From contig WPIO01000024.1 in assembly GCA_009760855.2 (NCBI GenBank), forward strand, positions 1,730,001 to 1,794,000: DNA of 64,000 bases, written 5' to 3'. Position 1 is the stretch's first letter. The number at the start of each line of letters is the position of its first letter. This DNA comes from Cristatella mucedo. Taxonomy: Eukaryota > Bryozoa > Phylactolaemata > Cristatellidae. The translations under genes were made by a program, and so were the position numbers. Below, piece by piece: positions 61,831 through 64,000 of the stretch. The notes beneath the pieces are model-generated. The model saw only the letters and a program-made list of their open reading frames with translations, was not told where the DNA came from and ran no database searches.

Positions 61831-62115
61831 CTCTCTCCCTTCCCTCTCTCTCTTCTCTCTCTCTTGCCCTCACTGTCTGTCTGTGTCCCCCTCTCTCTCT
61901 TACGGCCACATTTGAATGTGTGGCCATGCCTGTGCACACACTGGTCGCCACTGGGCCCTCGTTTGGGTTCGTAGGCACGTTTCTTTGGCCGGAATATACT
62001 GGCTCTCTTTTTTTTTACTGCCAGGAGCAAATTAGGCGAGCTGCAGACAAGGACGGCGCAGCTGCCAGCACCGCCACGTTCACCGAGCTGCAGCGCACGG
62101 ACGACGAAGAAAAAG
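58951..62115 (+). CDS. KIN: KIN (KIN17) DNA/RNA-binding protein, 5' five exons
   Basis: Exons 58951-59067, 59215-59309, 59422-59588, 60578-60723, 62025-62115 join in phase with GT-AG borders; the 3' part is outside the window. The start AGCCATGGG is a good Kozak site and the MGK...FLTPKAIANRIK sequence matches the family start. The first two exons encode a C2H2-type zinc finger (WFCQMCQKQC and KCHTMSESHQRQ), then the conserved winged-helix domain of KIN17 (RFGTKRVHANQVY, HMNATEWETLTDFIKWLG, GWFVQYIDRDPETIK) and the start of the linker (DDEERSAKFIQ, FTELQR). Human KIN17 is a nuclear protein that binds bent or damaged DNA and RNA, with links to replication and RNA processing. The C-terminal SH3-like domains are not in the window. 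Assignment is very secure. Confidence 0.97.
59215..59309 (+). CDS. KIN: KIN exon 2
   Basis: NGFKCHTMSESHQRQLLLFA; the two His (CHTMSESH) complete the zinc finger. Acceptor GTATTTGCAG; donor GA|GTGAGT, phase 2. Confidence 0.97.
59422..59588 (+). CDS. KIN: KIN exon 3: winged-helix domain
   Basis: Encodes FGTKRVHANQVYQEYI and HMNATEWETLTDFIKWLGRE. Acceptor GGTCTTGCAG, donor G|GTAGCG. Confidence 0.97.
59589..60577. other. KIN intron 3
   Basis: No exon. A diverged LINE-B-like tail (AATGCTAATTACAGTAAGAT, TATAGCGCATTAAGG) at about 60050-60240 on -, and a tail-like GTTCTCTTAGGGTGTC near 60518. Nothing else recognised. Confidence 0.5.
60578..60723 (+). CDS. KIN: KIN exon 4
   Basis: CTVDDTEKGWFVQYIDRDPE then IKRQEAIKSKEKLELDDEER. 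Acceptor GCTTTTAG, donor CAG|GTAAGC. Phase 1 in, phase 0 out. Confidence 0.97.
60925..61412 (+). pseudogene. LINE family B, C-terminal and 3' end, interrupted
   Basis: Starts GGTGCTGCATCACTCCACTT, contains SFRDRAFSSCTLKVWNLFP-like coding (about 61125-61185) and the ATTCAGCTCTCTTATGAGG tail with ATTATTATT. It sits between two CATGCA-rich stretches. Confidence 0.82.
61733..61880 (+). repeat. (CT)n microsatellite in KIN intron 4
   Basis: Nearly pure CT over about 90 bases with impure flanks, on the sense strand, ending about 145 bases before the exon-5 acceptor. Confidence 0.95.
62025..62115 (+). CDS. KIN: KIN exon 5
   Basis: EQIRRAADKDG...TFTELQRTDDEEK; acceptor TTTACTGCCAG after a pyrimidine run. 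Donor G|GTGCAG, phase 1. The next exon is not visible before 64000. Confidence 0.92.
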
Positions 62116-62390
62116 GTGCAGCACCACCCGGGGTGGGCGGCTGCCGTGCTTCGGCCGTTCTGGCTTCCGTGTTCTCTTTATGGCTGTCTCACGATGCCGT
62201 TAGAGCCGATGCTGTTCGTCATCCGGGATGTTCCCTAGCTGACACCCTCACAGCCCCTTTCTCGCAAGCACTGCCTGACTCAGGCTCAATGCTAGCTTTC
62301 TGTGAATAGCACTTCTTTAGTGTGTAGCTTCTCGGCATTGCATGACACATCAGGAGCTTGGCATGCATTGCTTATTGTACTACTATGGCT

Positions 62391-62790
62391 AGTGCTGCTG
62401 CTGTAGCCACAGCTGCTGCCACTGCCGGAGCAGCTGCTGCCACTGCCGCAGCCATAGCTGCAGCCATAGCTGCTGCCACTGCTGCAGGCATAATTGCTGC
62501 CACTGCTGCAGCCATAGCTGTCGCCACTGCTGCAGGCATAGTTGCTGCCACTGCTGCAGCCACTATTGCTGCTGCCACTGCCTCAGCAACAGCTGCTGCC
62601 ACTGCTGCAGCCATAGCTGCTGCCACTGCTGCAGGCATAGTTGCTGCCACTGCTGCAGCCATAGCTGCTGCCACTGCCTCAGCCACAGCTGCTGCCACTG
62701 CTGCAGGCATAGTTGCTGCCACTGCTGCAGCCATATTTGCTGCTGCAGCAGCCTTAGATGTTGCTACTGCTGCAGCCATAGCTGTTGCTC
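62391..62790. repeat. 24-bp minisatellite (GCTGCCACTGCTGCAGCCATAGCT-like)
   Basis: About 16-17 imperfect units, each reading as AATAAAIA-like residues on + and as an open Ala-rich frame on - as well. The 189-codon ORF here is a consequence of the repeat. Confidence 0.85.
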
Positions 62791-63267
62791 GCTCTACCAC
62801 AGTAGCTGCTGCTACTTTCGAAGTTGTTTCTGCCACTGCCGAAGCTGCTGCTTCTGCTGCTCTCTCACTGCAGCTGCCACCAAAGCCATCACAGTCACTT
62901 CTGCTGCTGCACTCAGAGAACCAGTAACCTTTGACTATCTCTGCATCCTCCCCTTGATTGGCAGCAAGCTAGTTTGCTTGAATAGATTAGTGTATGTGGA
63001 TGGTCATTGCTTGCTGTGGCGGCTGGTGCGGCAGCAAGGGACAGCAAGGGCCTGCGTGCCACTATACTTTGGGGCTTTTTTTGCTCACCTGCCACCATGG
63101 ACTCGAATAGGGCTGCTTTCACATTGTCACCGTGACCTTAGCCATATCAAGTCGCCTTTGCCTTTCTTATACTCCTCTTTCATATGCCCTAGGAGTGCTA
63201 GGACTGAGACCCGAATATATTTCTGCCAATGTGACTCCTCGAGGCTGTAAGGATATAGCGGTGTAAG

Positions 63268-63440
63268 TGCAGCCTGGTTTAGCCCAGGGGTTAAGGTGCT
63301 TGCCTTTGACCACCTAGGTCAAGGTGATCATATTTGACTACCGAGGTCGTAGGCTTGAGCCCTGTGGCATATGTGAAGTCTGCGGATAAAGATTCAGTTC
63401 TCTTAGGGTGCTATACCGATGAATTATATTTTATTTTTAA
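63268..63440 (+). mobile_element. SINE-B with LINE-B-like tail
   Basis: Box A GCCTGGTTTAGCCCAGGGGTT, box B GGCTTGAGCCCTG, tail AAGATTCAGTTCTCTTAGGG. A short duplication of the GACCACCTAGGTC segment is visible. Confidence 0.8.
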
Positions 63441-63690
63441 TGCTAGAGTTTTACTTGGAGCGCATTTGAAGTATTAGCGACTATTTGTGTGCCGAAATCG
63501 GCAGCCAACAGCCCTCATTTCACACGACAAATGCAAATTGGTAGCATAATTAGGACAGTTTTGGAAGTAAATTTTGAGATGCATAAACGAAGAGCTGGCA
63601 CGAAGGAGGTGCCTGTCGGCTTCCACCGCATGCCAGGGCCAGTCAGTGCCTGCTGGCAACATGTCGCCTTGTCTAGCTAGCTCTTCAGTG
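63440..63690 (-). mobile_element. LINE family A, 3' fragment
   Basis: GAGTTTTACTTGGAGCGCAT, CGAAATCGGCAGCCAACAG and TCATTTCACACGACAAATGC resemble the LINE-A 3' end at 24840 and 6195. Diverged. Confidence 0.55.
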
Positions 63691-63759
63691 TCCAGCTTTA
63701 GCTTCGGTTTTGGCAATGGCGATGGGTGAGCTAGAGTCGGCGATCTCTTTGGTGGGCTA

Positions 63760-63925
63760 GTATTTTAGCAGCCTCATTTATATAGCAGTAGAAGAGCTTC
63801 AGCGGCTATCATCACCGCTTGCAATGGGCAACAAAGGATCGCCCACTGAAGGACTCGAAGCCACGACATTGGTCGTGAAGAGTGAGCACCTTACCCCTAG
63901 GATAAGGCTCATGGAGCAGTATGAG
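63760..63925 (-). mobile_element. SINE-A (tRNA-derived)
   Basis: TTTTAGCAGCCTCATTTATA tail, GGATCGCCCACTGAAGGACT and CTCGAAGCCACGACATTGG (reverse box B). Confidence 0.8.
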
Positions 63926-64000
63926 TGGTCGGCACTTGCTGCTCGTTTTTGTTGTCGTAACGTTACTGCAACCTTGAAGCAGCACATGCTGGACATATGC

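Larger units (their letters stand above)
60724..62024. other. KIN intron 4
   Basis: CATGCA-rich sequence at 60780-60910, LINE-B end at 60925-61412 on +, CATGCA-rich again to about 61560, (CT)n at 61733-61880, then the acceptor. The ORFs in this stretch are repeat artefacts. Confidence 0.6.
62116..64000. other. KIN intron 5 (runs off the window)
   Basis: Alanine-coding minisatellite at 62391-62790, unassigned sequence at 62900-63260, SINE-B at 63268-63440, LINE-A 3' fragment at 63440-63690 and SINE-A at 63760-63925. No further exon of KIN is found. Confidence 0.5.

Noticed and set aside
61417-62309. 267-codon and other ORFs through the KIN intron
   Set aside because: Made of CATGCA-rich sequence and (CT)n; only 62025-62115 is coding and it uses another frame that fits KIN.
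62358-62927. 189-codon Ala-rich ORF
   Set aside because: Created by the 24-bp minisatellite, open on both strands, inside a KIN intron and without a conserved motif.

Overview
The window is nuclear DNA from a non-vertebrate animal. The evidence is split genes with GT...AG introns of 0.1-7 kb, two conserved single-copy eukaryotic genes, decayed non-LTR retrotransposons with (ATT)n tails, tRNA-derived SINEs, and microsatellites. There is no bacterial operon structure. The phylum cannot be fixed from the sequence; a sponge, cnidarian or lophotrochozoan would all fit. All gene models were built by eye from reading frame, intron phase and family similarity.

Layout, all genes on the + strand. (1) About 354-34667: most of a TRMT2A-type tRNA uracil-5-methyltransferase gene. 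Fifteen exons in mutually consistent phase plus one tentative exon are visible; the N-terminus lies upstream of the window. Its introns hold LINE and SINE copies, including a 2-kb LINE RT remnant on the - strand (24840-27010) and a second RT remnant on the + strand (31650-33222). (2) 34668-38460: intergenic, with repeats and a short unexplained 44-codon ORF. (3) About 38400-49389: a gene starting beside a (GGC)n CpG-rich tract and encoding signal peptide, CUB domain, Sushi/CCP-like domain, one transmembrane helix and a cytoplasmic tail carrying a YxxL-x8-YxxM ITAM-like motif. Its extracellular exons are phase 1-1 and GC-rich. I do not recognise it as a named gene; it is the best candidate here for an undescribed receptor. 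(4) 49390-58950: intergenic, mostly repeats, including a complete LTR element (56333-58414) with a 5-bp target duplication and only a gag-like ORF, which itself holds a 14 x 21-bp minisatellite. (5) 58951 to beyond the window end: the first five exons of the KIN (KIN17) DNA/RNA-binding protein gene.

Mobile elements make up much of the non-coding sequence. LINE family A is about 6195-6500, 24840-27010, 40930-42020 and 63440-63690. LINE family B has many copies, mostly 3' tails. Three tRNA-derived SINE families are present; SINE-B carries a tail resembling LINE-B's 3' end. A 187-bp hAT MITE at 47175-47361, which I recognise as SPIN-like, sits in a LINE-B copy with an exact 8-bp target duplication. 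SPIN elements are known for horizontal transfer between animals.

The three genes show no evident functional link. TRMT2A and KIN are housekeeping nucleic-acid proteins; the CUB-Sushi gene encodes a predicted cell-surface protein.
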